64,000 nucleotides of DNA. Origin: Paraburkholderia sp. IMGN_8 (GTDB taxonomy: Bacteria; Pseudomonadota; Gammaproteobacteria; Burkholderiales; Burkholderiaceae). Under the pieces are notes generated by a model. It saw only the letters and a list, made by a program, of their open reading frames with translations, had not been told where the DNA came from and searched no databases. Both the position numbers and the translations under genes were made by a program. Shown here one piece after another: positions 18,252-26,764 of the stretch. Where the stretch lies: NCBI RefSeq assembly GCF_038050405.1, contig NZ_CP150901.1:3658001-3722000 (forward strand), written 5' to 3'. The stretch's first letter is position 1, and each line of letters starts with the position of its first letter.

Positions 18252-19034
18252 ATGGAAACAATGCCAACAAGCGCGAGCGGTCTAAGAATGGAGACAGCCA
18301 ATCTTTCGGATTTGTGGCGGCGACGCACGCATCTGTCGGGCGACGAAATGGCCACGATGTATAACCTCGTGCGAGGTGCGCTGCGACCCTATCACCCGCT
18401 CGAACTGCAATCTCTTCGGGACGACAAGGAAGAACTCGTCGCACAGTTCATCTATGCAAAGGTCTTTCACCTCGAACCCGGCCGTGCGGAGTCGAACGCG
18501 TGTGCCGAAAGCGCGCCGTCGAGCAACTATGCAATTTGTGCTTACTTCAGGCGCTATCTAATCGATTGCCTACGCAGTGCAAGCCACCAGCACAATGTTT
18601 CGATTGAGGCGGACGGCGTAGCGCAAGAAGTCGATAGACACGCACACGCTCTCGACGAATCAACCGAATCCATACTGATGCAATACGGACTCGATGAAGC
18701 TCGCGTGCGCTCCCTTGCGCGTCGCTTCATTCGCGGACTGGATGATCACGAGAGGATCGTGCTCGCTGGCAGCCTTGGTCGCTGTTCAGGCCTAAAGGGC
18801 GGATTATCGGGTATTGCGGCAAGCCATCGGGTGCCCTCATATCATTATCGAGCAGTGAAGCTTGGCGTCACGCTGAAAAAATCGGCGCGACCGGGAGATT
18901 TTGCCGCTACCAAGATTGGCCGGTGGCTAAGCGATGTGGTCGGTATCGCGATCGCGATTGAGAACCAAGCTGTCATATTGCTGGTCCTCAGTCTGCTTGG
19001 CGCCGAGTCCAGTGAACGAATCTCCGTTGGCTGA
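18252..19034 (+). CDS. Unknown protein with weak sigma-70-like (region 2 and region 4) layout
   Basis: I do not recognise this 260-residue protein from a named family. Around residues 55-130 the pattern EELVAQFIYAKVF ... YFRRYLIDCLRSA resembles sigma-70 region 2. Around 160-200 the segment LDDHERIVLAGSL ... LSGIAASHRVPSYHYRAVK resembles a region-4 helix-turn-helix. The C-terminal 40 residues are hydrophobic (VVGIAIAIENQAVILLVLSLLG) and could be a membrane or protein contact segment. It may be a diverged ECF-like regulator tied to the adjacent T6SS. Three in-frame ATGs lie in the first 13 codons; the first is used. The motif HLSGDEM recurs in decayed form downstream at 19.1 kb. Confidence 0.55.
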   Translation: METMPTSASGLRMETANLSDLWRRRTHLSGDEMATMYNLVRGALRPYHPLELQSLRDDKEELVAQFIYAKVFHLEPGRAESNACAESAPSSNYAICAYFRRYLIDCLRSASHQHNVSIEADGVAQEVDRHAHALDESTESILMQYGLDEARVRSLARRFIRGLDDHERIVLAGSLGRCSGLKGGLSGIAASHRVPSYHYRAVKLGVTLKKSARPGDFAATKIGRWLSDVVGIAIAIENQAVILLVLSLLGAESSERISVG

Positions 19035-19106
19035 TTCCCGGATGACCACATCTGGCATCGCGGGCCAACAAGCTGCTCGAACAGGTTCCTAGCGCGCGAG
19101 CGAACT

Positions 19107-19241
19107 CGCGCCAAAACACATTTGTCGGGTGACGAAATGAGCTCAAGAGATATCATCGCGATATGCCAACGCAATATGGTCTGGCATGCGAACGACTGCG
19201 CGGGCGACGTGTCGGCCAACGTCGGCTTCACTCGAGGTCAT
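19107..19241 (+). pseudogene. Degenerate fragment sharing an HLSGDEM motif with the upstream gene
   Basis: A short open stretch reads KTHLSGDEMSSRDIIAIC and then QRNMVWHANDCAGDVSANV before a stop. The first part repeats, with 19 of 22 bases identical, the HLSGDEM segment near the start of the gene at 18252. The NDCAG part vaguely recalls the Cys motif of NlpC/P60-like amidases used as T6SS effectors (DNCSGFV in Tae1), but the frame is too short to be functional. It is probably a relic of a duplicated or effector gene. The identification is weak. Confidence 0.3.
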
Positions 19242-19412
19242 GGCACATTGAACTAAGCCTTTCGCGGAAGCGAGTTGGGCCTAGTCGCATACGCCGCCTT
19301 CACTCCAGTCACAGCGCTGCTGCCGATGCTCGGTCCCAACGAAGGTTATCTCGTGCACACGTTCATCTAACCACGTCGGGTACGCGGATGTTCCGACCGT
19401 TACGTCGTCGAC

Positions 19413-19439
19413 ATCGATATCGATATCGATATCGATATC
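19413..19439. repeat. Tandem hexamer repeat (ATCGAT)n
   Basis: There are a little over four perfect copies of the hexamer ATCGAT in a row. Such simple repeats can vary in copy number by slippage. Here it is outside any supported gene, so a phase-variation role has no visible target. Confidence 0.85.
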
Positions 19440-20200
19440 CACGCACAGGTTATCGTGCTAATTCGCAGCACACGACAGTCTGGTGTCGGCGATAAGGTTG
19501 CGGGATCAGACAATCAACAAACGCTCTCCAAGCGTCACCACTCCTTCCCGAACGCAGCCCCTATAACTGCAATTCTGAGGACTCACCCACTTCCTTGAGC
19601 GGTTAAGCAATTGAACTTTTAGCAGGTAGATTGCCTTCGTTTGACGTGGTGTTGCGAGTTGTCCGCGGCGGCCAACTCGCGAGGCAAAGAGGTTCGGTTT
19701 TGTCCGCATGCTCGTAATGATTGAGCAAGCTTTAGCTGATCCCGTTGTAACGACGATGCGGGTTGTACAAACCGTCAACACAACACCCATATTACCGAGT
19801 CGCGGGAAGTTCTCTATCACCGGCATCCATGGTACAGATGTTCGGCGCCGGAAACGCCAACTCCGGGTATCTGCTTGAAGGTAACGTAACTACCGGCTGC
19901 GTTTGAACAAGGGAGCAAGCTCCTTCTCACACAGAAAGGCACGGCGCCCTTTTCTCGATCGTATGATCCGCATCATGCGTCCCCTCGTATCGGCTTGCCA
20001 CTCCGCCGTACACGTGACGGACCTGCGCTCACGACAACGTCTAAGGTTGTTGTAGGGAAAGAAAATTATAATGGTGCGGCCCATTCACTTCCCGATCGGC
20101 CGCATGATGTGTCCCTCTCTTGCCGCGCAAGAGCATTGGGCGTCCTGACCTTCTGGCATCAGACCCCTGCTCCGCTCAAGCCGATCCATCGTATTCAGCC

Positions 20201-20863
20201 ATGCATACTCAGTTCCGCCTTTCCTCCGCGGCTTTCGTGTTTGCGCTAGCGAGCGCACTGTCTGCGTGCTCGACGCCGAAGCCGCTTTACCAGCAAGAAC
20301 AGTTCGACGCAGGCGATAGCCCCTATATGCACAAGTTCGCCGCGAAGGCGGAACCCGCTTGTGAAGCCGCCCGCCGTGCGTTGCTCAGCCAGGGATATAT
20401 CGCCAGCTCGACGAGGCCCGATTCAGTCGATGGCTCGAAAAATTTCCAGCCCACCAGCGATTCGCACGCGGTGATCGAAATCCACGTGGTCTGCGCAACC
20501 GACGACCCCAAAAGCACCAGCAGTACGGCGTACGTGAACGCGGTGCAGGATCGCTATGCGCTGAAGAAGAGCAACACGTCGGCGAGCGTTGGACTGAGCG
20601 TATTCGGATCGCTGTCGCTGCCGATCGGCTCGAGCGATGACTCGATGGTGAAGGTTGCGAGCGAGACGATTCCTGCTGGCGTTTTCTATCACCGTTTCTT
20701 CGCGCTAGTCGACCATTACCTGAAGGCCGACTCCGCCCAGCCTGCCGCTGTTGCCGCCACTGCGCCGCAGAAGGAGACGCTGCCATCGATGAACGACGCC
20801 GTGCCGCCGATCGGAGCGGCCCAGACAGGTAGTGATCCGGAGAAGGCGACGAGCGGCAAGTAA
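20201..20863 (+). CDS. DUF2242-family lipoprotein
   Basis: This 220-residue predicted lipoprotein has a signal peptide with a lipobox (LSACS) and the DUF2242 domain pattern: YMHKFAAKAEPACEAARRALLSQGY, then VDGSKNFQP and the ALKKSNTSASVGL segment. A Pro/Ala-rich tail follows. DUF2242 proteins are common in Burkholderiaceae and have no established function; the location should be the periplasmic face of an envelope membrane. The ATG at 20201 is chosen because it directly precedes the signal peptide. Neighbours give no functional hint. Confidence 0.82.
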   Translation: MHTQFRLSSAAFVFALASALSACSTPKPLYQQEQFDAGDSPYMHKFAAKAEPACEAARRALLSQGYIASSTRPDSVDGSKNFQPTSDSHAVIEIHVVCATDDPKSTSSTAYVNAVQDRYALKKSNTSASVGLSVFGSLSLPIGSSDDSMVKVASETIPAGVFYHRFFALVDHYLKADSAQPAAVAATAPQKETLPSMNDAVPPIGAAQTGSDPEKATSGK

Positions 20864-20915
20864 GCGTCGACGGTATCGCGCGCTCGAACCTGTGCTCGAG
20901 CCGCCTTTCGTCCGC

Positions 20916-21185
20916 TCACTTTCCCGCCTTGCATCCAGCGACGAAGATGCGAACAGCCTGACGTGCGATGCTGCCGCGCCCGGACGCGCCGGGGCGCCGT
21001 CTCGTGGCGCAAAGCAGCCGCGTACGGATCCCGCGCAGCATCAGGTGCAGGAATTGCTCGGTCGCGAGAACCACGTCATCGAGCTGCAGCGTCCCGTCGG
21101 GCCACCGCCGCGCACAGATAGTCCGAAAACGGGCTCCATGCCGCGCAGTCTGCCCTGCTTGTCGATGCGCTTTGATCAGAAGCAA
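20916..21185 (-). pseudogene. C-terminal relic of a TetR/AcrR-family regulator
   Basis: The frame ARRWPDGTLQLDDVVLATEQF ends with a segment reading ARQAVRIFVAGCKA. It resembles the ligand-binding C-terminus of AcrR-type TetR proteins (pattern DG-LRIDDPELAAxQFL and a final VRTFLAGY-like helix). No helix-turn-helix domain is present upstream, so only the 3' third remains. It lies between a lipoprotein gene and a transporter gene and has no plausible start. Confidence 0.45.
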
Positions 21186-21270
21186 GCCGTGCAGTTCACC
21201 AGGCCCACGTCATTGCGACAGTCTTTCGTCGCGCCCTACCGGATTAGCCAAACGTTGAGTGGTACAACCT

Positions 21271-22677
21271 TCACCCAAGCTTTTTATCTAGCACCGACGA
21301 CGGCGTCACAACCTCTTTAGATTCCGGTCGCTGCGCGCCGCTCTCGCCGAGTCGAGGAGCCATGACGACCAGAGCAACCGCCGAGATCAAAGCCGGCACA
21401 GCGAGCAAACTGAATACCGCGCCGAACTGCCAGCCGAGGCCCATCAGCGCAGCACCGACCAGCGCTCCCGCCACACCGCCGATCCGACCGATGCCGAGCA
21501 TCCAGGCCACGCCTGTCGCTCTACCGCGCGTCGGGTAGAAGCTCGCGGCGAGCGCCGACATCGACGTGACAGCGCTTGTCACGCTCGTGCCCGTCAGGAA
21601 AATCAGCGTGCCGAGCCAGATCTGATGACCGACGCCACGTCCAACCAGCAGCACCAGAACCGCAACGAGCAGGTAGGTGACCGCGATCACGCGGTTGCCG
21701 TTGATGCGGTCCATGATCCAGCCCACGCACAGGTTGCCCAGCACGCCGCCTAGTGGAAAGAGCGAAGTCATCAGCGCCGCCTTCTCGCCCGAGAGCCCCG
21801 TGTCTCTGAACAGAGTGGGCAGCCAGTTGGTCAGCAGGTAGTAAATCAGCAGGCCCATGAAGTAGGCGAGCCACAGCATCAGCGTGCCGAAGCGGTAGCG
21901 CGACGACAACACAAGCGCGAGCGCCGATTGCGCTTTTACGCTCTTGCCGCTGGTGTGCGATTCGACCGCGATAAAGCGGCAACCGTCGAATCGGCTGAGC
22001 GGCGCAATGCGCTCGAGAATCTGCGCCACGCGCTCATCTGCCCGCTTGCGCACCACCATGAACTGCACCGATTCCGGCAGCAGCAGAACCAACAGCGCGG
22101 TCAATACGATCGGACCGACGCCGCCCGCCACCAGCACGCTGGGCCAGCCGAAATGCGGAATCAGCCACGCGGATGCCACACCACCGATGGCCAAACCGCA
22201 TGAAAAACCGCAGAACATCGCATTCACCGCAACCGCGCGAATCCGTGCCGGCGCGTATTCGGACATCAATGTCACGGCGTTCGGCATCGCCGCGCCCAAA
22301 CCCAGTCCAGTGAGAAAACGCAGCACGGTCAGCTGTTCGATCGATGTCGCGTGAGCCGCAGCTAAACTCCATATGCCGAAGAAAAACACCGACAGGACCA
22401 GCACGGTCTTGCGCCCGATACGATCCGCACAAGGACCGGCGGCAAGCGCGCCGATCCCCAGCCCGACAAGCGCCGCGCTCATCACCGGGCCCAGCGACGA
22501 GCGCGCGACGCCCCACTGCTGCACCAGCGACGGCGCGATAAAACCCACCGCGGCCGTATCGAAACCATCGGCGGCGACAACCAGAAAGCACAAGACCAGA
22601 ATCGTCCATTGAAACGGCGAAAAGCGTTGACTGTCGATGAATGCCTGCACATCCACCGTGCTTTTGGCGGTCGTCAT
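21271..22677 (-). CDS. MFS transporter, aromatic acid:H+ symporter (AAHS) family
   Basis: This is a 468-residue 12-helix major facilitator. The AAHS signature DGFDTAAVGFIAPSL lies in helix 1 and the loop motif GPCADRIGRKTVLVLS follows helix 2. A second half-repeat motif is GWIMDRINGNRVIAV. Such proteins (PcaK, BenK and MhpT types) import aromatic or alicyclic carboxylates with protons. The ATG at 22677 follows a GAGGAGA ribosome-binding site; the frame upstream is not used. It is the last gene of the AraC-controlled minus-strand set, 148 bases after the SDR gene. Confidence 0.9.
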   Translation of the reverse strand: MTTAKSTVDVQAFIDSQRFSPFQWTILVLCFLVVAADGFDTAAVGFIAPSLVQQWGVARSSLGPVMSAALVGLGIGALAAGPCADRIGRKTVLVLSVFFFGIWSLAAAHATSIEQLTVLRFLTGLGLGAAMPNAVTLMSEYAPARIRAVAVNAMFCGFSCGLAIGGVASAWLIPHFGWPSVLVAGGVGPIVLTALLVLLLPESVQFMVVRKRADERVAQILERIAPLSRFDGCRFIAVESHTSGKSVKAQSALALVLSSRYRFGTLMLWLAYFMGLLIYYLLTNWLPTLFRDTGLSGEKAALMTSLFPLGGVLGNLCVGWIMDRINGNRVIAVTYLLVAVLVLLVGRGVGHQIWLGTLIFLTGTSVTSAVTSMSALAASFYPTRGRATGVAWMLGIGRIGGVAGALVGAALMGLGWQFGAVFSLLAVPALISAVALVVMAPRLGESGAQRPESKEVVTPSSVLDKKLG

Positions 22678-22825
22678 TTTGCGTCTCCTCGAATGCCAGT
22701 GGAACGGTTTGCGGCGTACGACGTGCGCGGGGCGGCCGCCCTGCTTTGCTGGGGCTCTTTCATTGCGATGTCTCCATGATGTGTAGATGTATTTGTTATG
22801 GGGTGCTGCATATATTGCGGGTGCG

Positions 22826-23602
22826 TTAGCTGGGCGGCCCATCGGCATCCGCGGCGCCGTATGCGTGCCAGCCGCCGTCCACGCTCAAGACGGTGCCGGT
22901 GATGTAGCTCGCTGCATCAGAAGCGAGAAAGCAGATCGCGTGAGCGATTTCATCGGGCCGTGCGAGCCGGCCCATCGGTGTGCGCCGTTCGATCGCTTTC
23001 ACGCTCATCTGGCCGTTGCGCGCGAGCGTGTTGACCAGTTCTGTGGCGACATAACCGGGCGCGACGCCGTTCACGCGAATACCGTCGCGTGCCCACTCGC
23101 ATGCCATCGAGCGCGTCATTGCCGCGATGCCTGCCTTGGCGGCGCCATACGCGTTGCGCGCCGGAATGCCGGCGAGTCCCGCGATCGAACAAAGGTTGAC
23201 GATCGCGCCTGAACGCTGCGCAAGCATGACCTTGCCCGCTTCACGGCACGCGACGAACGTGCCGCGCAGATGAATGCCAAGCAGCCGGTCGAATGCGTCG
23301 ACGCTTTGATGAATGGTGGGATGCGACTGGTCGCCGATGCCTGCGTTGTTGACGAGCACGTCCAGCCGTCCGAACTGCGCGACCACCGTCTCCACGAGTG
23401 CCATCACCTGAGCCTCCGCTGCGACATCCACGGCGATGCCGGCATGCCCCGTGCCAAGTTCATGCGCGCGCTGCCGTGCCGCCTCTGCCTGCAAGTCGGC
23501 GATGGCGACGCGATAGCCCTCTTCCGCGAGCCGCTGGGCGGTTGCCCAGCCGATGCCGTTGGCGCCGCCAGTAACGATCGCCACGGATTGTTGTCGGCTC
23601 AT
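22826..23602 (-). CDS. Short-chain dehydrogenase/reductase
   Basis: This is a 258-residue classical SDR. The cofactor motif is TGGANGIG and the core contains NNAG. The active site is Ser in LCSIAGLAG plus Tyr and Lys in AYGAAK, and the C-terminus has the TGTVLSVDGGW block usual for NAD(P)-dependent alcohol dehydrogenases. It belongs to the same minus-strand operon as the flavoprotein and NIPSNAP genes, so it most likely oxidises a ring hydroxyl of the shared substrate. That assignment is inferred from context. Confidence 0.88.
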   Translation of the reverse strand: MSRQQSVAIVTGGANGIGWATAQRLAEEGYRVAIADLQAEAARQRAHELGTGHAGIAVDVAAEAQVMALVETVVAQFGRLDVLVNNAGIGDQSHPTIHQSVDAFDRLLGIHLRGTFVACREAGKVMLAQRSGAIVNLCSIAGLAGIPARNAYGAAKAGIAAMTRSMACEWARDGIRVNGVAPGYVATELVNTLARNGQMSVKAIERRTPMGRLARPDEIAHAICFLASDAASYITGTVLSVDGGWHAYGAADADGPPS

Positions 23603-23630
23603 GTTGTCTGTCTCCTCCGGGGCGTGCCCG

Positions 23631-23969
23631 CTAGCGAAGCATCGCGAGGCTCTTGAATTCGACGCGCCGGATAATGCGGCTTTCCTGCGCGACGATCAGA
23701 TGCGCCGATGCCTGCAGATATGCGGGCCATTCAGGATCGGCGTCCCGTGCCGTGCGACGCTGGTCGTAGTCGGCGATGCTCTCGTAGCCCCACAGATGCA
23801 CGACCTGGTTAAGTGCACCGATATCGCTCATATAGAAGCCGACCGGCGCGCCGAGGTACTTCAGCTGGATCGGCATCGCGAGGCGATCGAACACATCGAT
23901 GAACTCCACCATGCCGCGCGGGCGGATCGTATAGATGCGGTGGTCGATAAAGGGTTTGCCGCTGCTCAT
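23631..23969 (-). CDS. NIPSNAP-family protein
   Basis: This is a small 112-residue protein with the dimeric alpha/beta barrel layout of NIPSNAP. It starts IDHRIYTIRPRGMVEFIDVF, continues with PVGFYMSDIGALNQVVHLWGYES and ends with ESRIIRR. Members in catabolic operons are thought to act as small enzymes or binding proteins, with no common reaction defined. The start ATG overlaps the stop of the flavoprotein gene by four bases, which indicates tight co-translation. Confidence 0.85.
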   Translation of the reverse strand: MSSGKPFIDHRIYTIRPRGMVEFIDVFDRLAMPIQLKYLGAPVGFYMSDIGALNQVVHLWGYESIADYDQRRTARDADPEWPAYLQASAHLIVAQESRIIRRVEFKSLAMLR

Positions 23970-25714
23970 GTGCCGGTCCTCAATACGGTTTCGGACGTCT
24001 TGACGTCGTTCAGTCCGGCGATGTGCCGGCCGGTGATATAGCCGAAGGTCATGATGGGGCCGAGCGTGATGCCGGCGCCCGGATAGTTGCCGCCCATCAC
24101 GCTCGCGCGATCATTGCCGACTGCGTACAAGCCTGATATCTCGGCGCCGGCATCGTTCAGCACTTCGCCAGTCACTTTCGTCGTGATGCCGTCGAAGGTG
24201 CCGAGGTCGCCCATCACGACTTTGAGCGCGTAATACGGACCGTCGCCGATCGGCGCAACGCACGGGTTCGGATGATGGTCGTGGTCCGCGAGATAACGGT
24301 TGAACGATGTCGTGCCGCGGCCGAACTCCGGGTCTTCGCCGCGCACGGCATCGACGTTGTAGCGCCGCACGGTCGCTTCGAGCGCGGCGCCGTCCAGACC
24401 CGCGTTGCGTGCGAGTTCAGCCAGTGTGCGGCCTTTCGTCAGATAGCCATTGCGCAGCAGCGGCCCGAGCGGCACCGGTGCGGGCTTGGCAAAGCCGAGA
24501 CCGTATTTTCGGATCGTCGCGTGATCGCAGATCAGCCACATCGCCGTTTCCTGCTCGTTTTTGCACGCGTCGATCATCGCGGCGCCGACGTCGTGATACG
24601 AGTTCGCTTCGTTCGTAAAGCGCCGGCCACCACGTGTGACGCCGATAATCCCCGGTTTGTAGCGATCGAGCAGATGCGGAAACACGCCGAAGGTACCGTC
24701 GCGCATCGGCACACGCGACACCGGCATCCATGCCGCCGGCTGCGGATAACGGATCGCCACCTCGGCGCCGAGTCGCTCGGCCATGCGCGCGCCGTCGCCG
24801 GTGTTGCCCGGCGGCACCGGCGAAACATGCTCGCCGCCGCGCCGCACATGCGGATAGGCCTTGGCGATACGGGCCACGTCATGAGAAAAACCGCCGCAGG
24901 CGAGTACGACACCACGCCGCGCGGCAATCCGAATTTCACCGTTCTGGCCGCTGACGAGGGCGCCGGTCACACGCTTGCCGGATACGGTCAATTCACGCGC
25001 GGCCGTGTTCGTGTGAATAGGAATGCCGAGATCTAGCGCAGACTTCGCGAGGCGCGCGGCCAGCGCGTTGCCGCTCGTGACCTGCACGCCGCGCCGGTAT
25101 AGCGCGAGATCCTTAAGATGGCTCGCCAGCCGCTTCGCCACATACACGGCCGACTTCAGCGAGCGAGTCGCGTTGAAGAAGTGCTTGAGATCCGCGTTCG
25201 ACGAATTGAACATCATGCCGATGAACGTGATCGTCTTCAGCGGCGGCCGCAGGCGCACGATGTCCTTGCCGAGTTGGCGCGAATCGTAAGGCGCGGCCAC
25301 CACCGAGCGTCCGATATCCACGCCTCCGCCGACATTCGGGTGATAGTCGGGATACAACGTCGGCACGAATTTGACATCGGTTTCGCGCTCGAAGAAATCG
25401 AGCATCTGCGGACCGGTATCGAGAAACGCATTCACGGCGGCTTCATCGAAAAACGCGCCGGTCTCGTTGCGCAAATAGGTCAGCGCGGCTTCGCGCGTGT
25501 CGCTGACGTGATGGCTTTGCGCATGGCGATTACCGGGAATCCATAGCACGCCACCTGAATAGGCGGTGGTTCCGCCGAAGAACGCTTCTTTCTCGATGAC
25601 AATCACATCGAGTCCCTGCTTGCGCGCGGTAATGGCGGTAGAAAGGCCGCCCGCGCCCGAACCGATCACGAGCACGTCGCATGTCAGCCCGGATGTCCGC
25701 ATTGCGGTAGTCAT
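23966..25714 (-). CDS. FAD-dependent dehydrogenase of the 3-ketosteroid dehydrogenase / fumarate reductase type
   Basis: This is a 582-residue flavoprotein. The FAD-binding N-terminus reads VLVIGSGAGGLSTAITA then VIVIEKE, and FFGGTTAYSGG follows. The C-terminal GGNYPGAGITLGPIMTFGYITGRH block is typical of KstD-like enzymes that desaturate a ring next to a ketone. The ATG at 25714 has AAAGGA eight bases upstream, so it is preferred over the ATG three codons earlier. With two SDRs and a downstream pobA, a role as a 4-oxocyclohexanecarboxylate-type desaturase is plausible. True steroid activity is less likely because no steroid genes are nearby. Confidence 0.85.
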   Translation of the reverse strand: MTTAMRTSGLTCDVLVIGSGAGGLSTAITARKQGLDVIVIEKEAFFGGTTAYSGGVLWIPGNRHAQSHHVSDTREAALTYLRNETGAFFDEAAVNAFLDTGPQMLDFFERETDVKFVPTLYPDYHPNVGGGVDIGRSVVAAPYDSRQLGKDIVRLRPPLKTITFIGMMFNSSNADLKHFFNATRSLKSAVYVAKRLASHLKDLALYRRGVQVTSGNALAARLAKSALDLGIPIHTNTAARELTVSGKRVTGALVSGQNGEIRIAARRGVVLACGGFSHDVARIAKAYPHVRRGGEHVSPVPPGNTGDGARMAERLGAEVAIRYPQPAAWMPVSRVPMRDGTFGVFPHLLDRYKPGIIGVTRGGRRFTNEANSYHDVGAAMIDACKNEQETAMWLICDHATIRKYGLGFAKPAPVPLGPLLRNGYLTKGRTLAELARNAGLDGAALEATVRRYNVDAVRGEDPEFGRGTTSFNRYLADHDHHPNPCVAPIGDGPYYALKVVMGDLGTFDGITTKVTGEVLNDAGAEISGLYAVGNDRASVMGGNYPGAGITLGPIMTFGYITGRHIAGLNDVKTSETVLRTGT

Positions 25715-25751
25715 GATTTGCATCCTTTGAATGAGGAGTGAGCGTGCCGGT

Positions 25752-26594
25752 CTAGCGGGCGACGCCAGGCCCTTCGAAGCCCGGCCGCGGCACCAGATCC
25801 ATCAACATGCATTCGAGCCCGCCATCGACGACGACTTCCGCGCCGTTCACATAGCCCGCGCGACGGCTGGCAAGGAAGGCGACGACTTCGGCGATATCCG
25901 CCGGACGGCCGATGCGGCGGCTTGCCGTCATCGCACTGCGGCGATTCTCGACATCGCCTTGCGCATAGAACGCTGCCGATAACGGCGTGCGGATCATGCC
26001 GGGGCACACCGTATTACTGCGTATGCCGCGCGGTCCCCATTCGGCCGCAATCTGCCGCGACAGCATCGCGACACCGGCTTTGCCCGCGCTATAGGCGCCG
26101 CTGTAAGTCTGCGGATGATGCGCGGCCACCGACGCCACATGCACGATGCTGCCGGTGCGCTTTTCCAGCATGCCGCGCCCGAATTTTTGTGAGCACAGCA
26201 TGTAGCCGGTCAGATTCACGCGAAGCATGGCGCTCCATGCTTCGAGGCCGATGTCCTCAATGCCGCCGGGCCGCAGCAGTCCCGCGTTGTTGACCAGCAC
26301 ATCGGCCGCGCCATAAACCTCCTCGACGCGTTCGACGGCGCCCTGAACGCTATCCGGATCGCCGATGTCGCAACCGAGCGCGAGCGCCTCTATACCTTGC
26401 ACGCTGAGGGTCTGTGCCAGCTCGGTGCACTTCGCTTTGTCACGGTCGAGCAACGCGAGACGTGCGCCCGCGTCACCCAGCACTTGTGCAATCGCGCTGC
26501 CGATACCGCCAGCCGCTCCGCTCACCACGCATACGCTGCCTTCGAGCACGAGCCAGTGTGCCGGGCTTTCGGTCGCCTTAATTTCGTTAGTCAT
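25752..26594 (-). CDS. Short-chain dehydrogenase/reductase, first gene of the operon
   Basis: This is a 280-residue classical SDR. The cofactor motif is SGAAGGIG, NNAG is present, and the catalytic Ser of VASVAAHH and Tyr/Lys of AYSAGK are intact. The C-terminal NGAEVVVDGG block is normal. The ATG at 26594 is preceded by GGAG; the longer frame to 26642 lacks a site. It is transcribed divergently from the AraC regulator and is followed by the flavoprotein gene after 37 bases. It probably oxidises or reduces the same ring compound as the second SDR. Confidence 0.88.
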   Translation of the reverse strand: MTNEIKATESPAHWLVLEGSVCVVSGAAGGIGSAIAQVLGDAGARLALLDRDKAKCTELAQTLSVQGIEALALGCDIGDPDSVQGAVERVEEVYGAADVLVNNAGLLRPGGIEDIGLEAWSAMLRVNLTGYMLCSQKFGRGMLEKRTGSIVHVASVAAHHPQTYSGAYSAGKAGVAMLSRQIAAEWGPRGIRSNTVCPGMIRTPLSAAFYAQGDVENRRSAMTASRRIGRPADIAEVVAFLASRRAGYVNGAEVVVDGGLECMLMDLVPRPGFEGPGVAR

Positions 26595-26713
26595 CCAAAT
26601 CTCCACGTCTCTGATGAACCGGCGTTGACCGCTCGACACCATTCCCGCCGACCGCTCTATGCACCCGCTCCTTTCATGGAAAAAAGTATAGCCACACGAA
26701 CTCGCCCGAGATT

Positions 26714-26740
26714 GGACAAAGGCGGCACATCGCAGGACAA
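26714..26740. promoter_or_regulatory. Direct repeat GGACAA, 21 bases apart, likely AraC-type operator
   Basis: GGACAA occurs at 26714-26719 and again at 26735-26740, exactly two helical turns apart, in the space between the divergent SDR operon and the AraC-type gene. AraC-family activators commonly bind direct half-sites with this spacing. The second copy ends 24 bases before the regulator's ATG. Confidence 0.45.
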
Positions 26741-26764
26741 TTCGTACACAGGAGACAAAACGGC

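Larger units (their letters stand above)
19035..20200. other. About 1.2 kb of decayed or non-coding DNA
   Basis: Apart from the HLSGDEM fragment and a hexamer repeat, this stretch has only short unrecognised frames on both strands (for example 106 codons on the minus strand at 19506-19826, with no family resemblance). Base composition is lower in GC than in neighbouring genes. A small inverted repeat, ATGAT-CCGC-ATCAT, lies around 19964-19977. The look is of degraded acquired DNA at the edge of the T6SS block. Confidence 0.5.

Noticed and set aside
19413..19439. Hexamer run considered as CRISPR or phase-variable coding repeat
   Set aside because: Units are too short and have no spacers for CRISPR, and the run is not inside a supported reading frame.
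19506..19826. A 106-codon minus-strand frame in the decayed region
   Set aside because: No recognisable domain or start signal, and it lies in sequence that looks degraded.
23966..25714. Flavoprotein read as a steroid-degradation KstD
   Set aside because: No steroid-ring genes, and pobA plus a PobR-like regulator sit beside it. A smaller alicyclic acid fits better.
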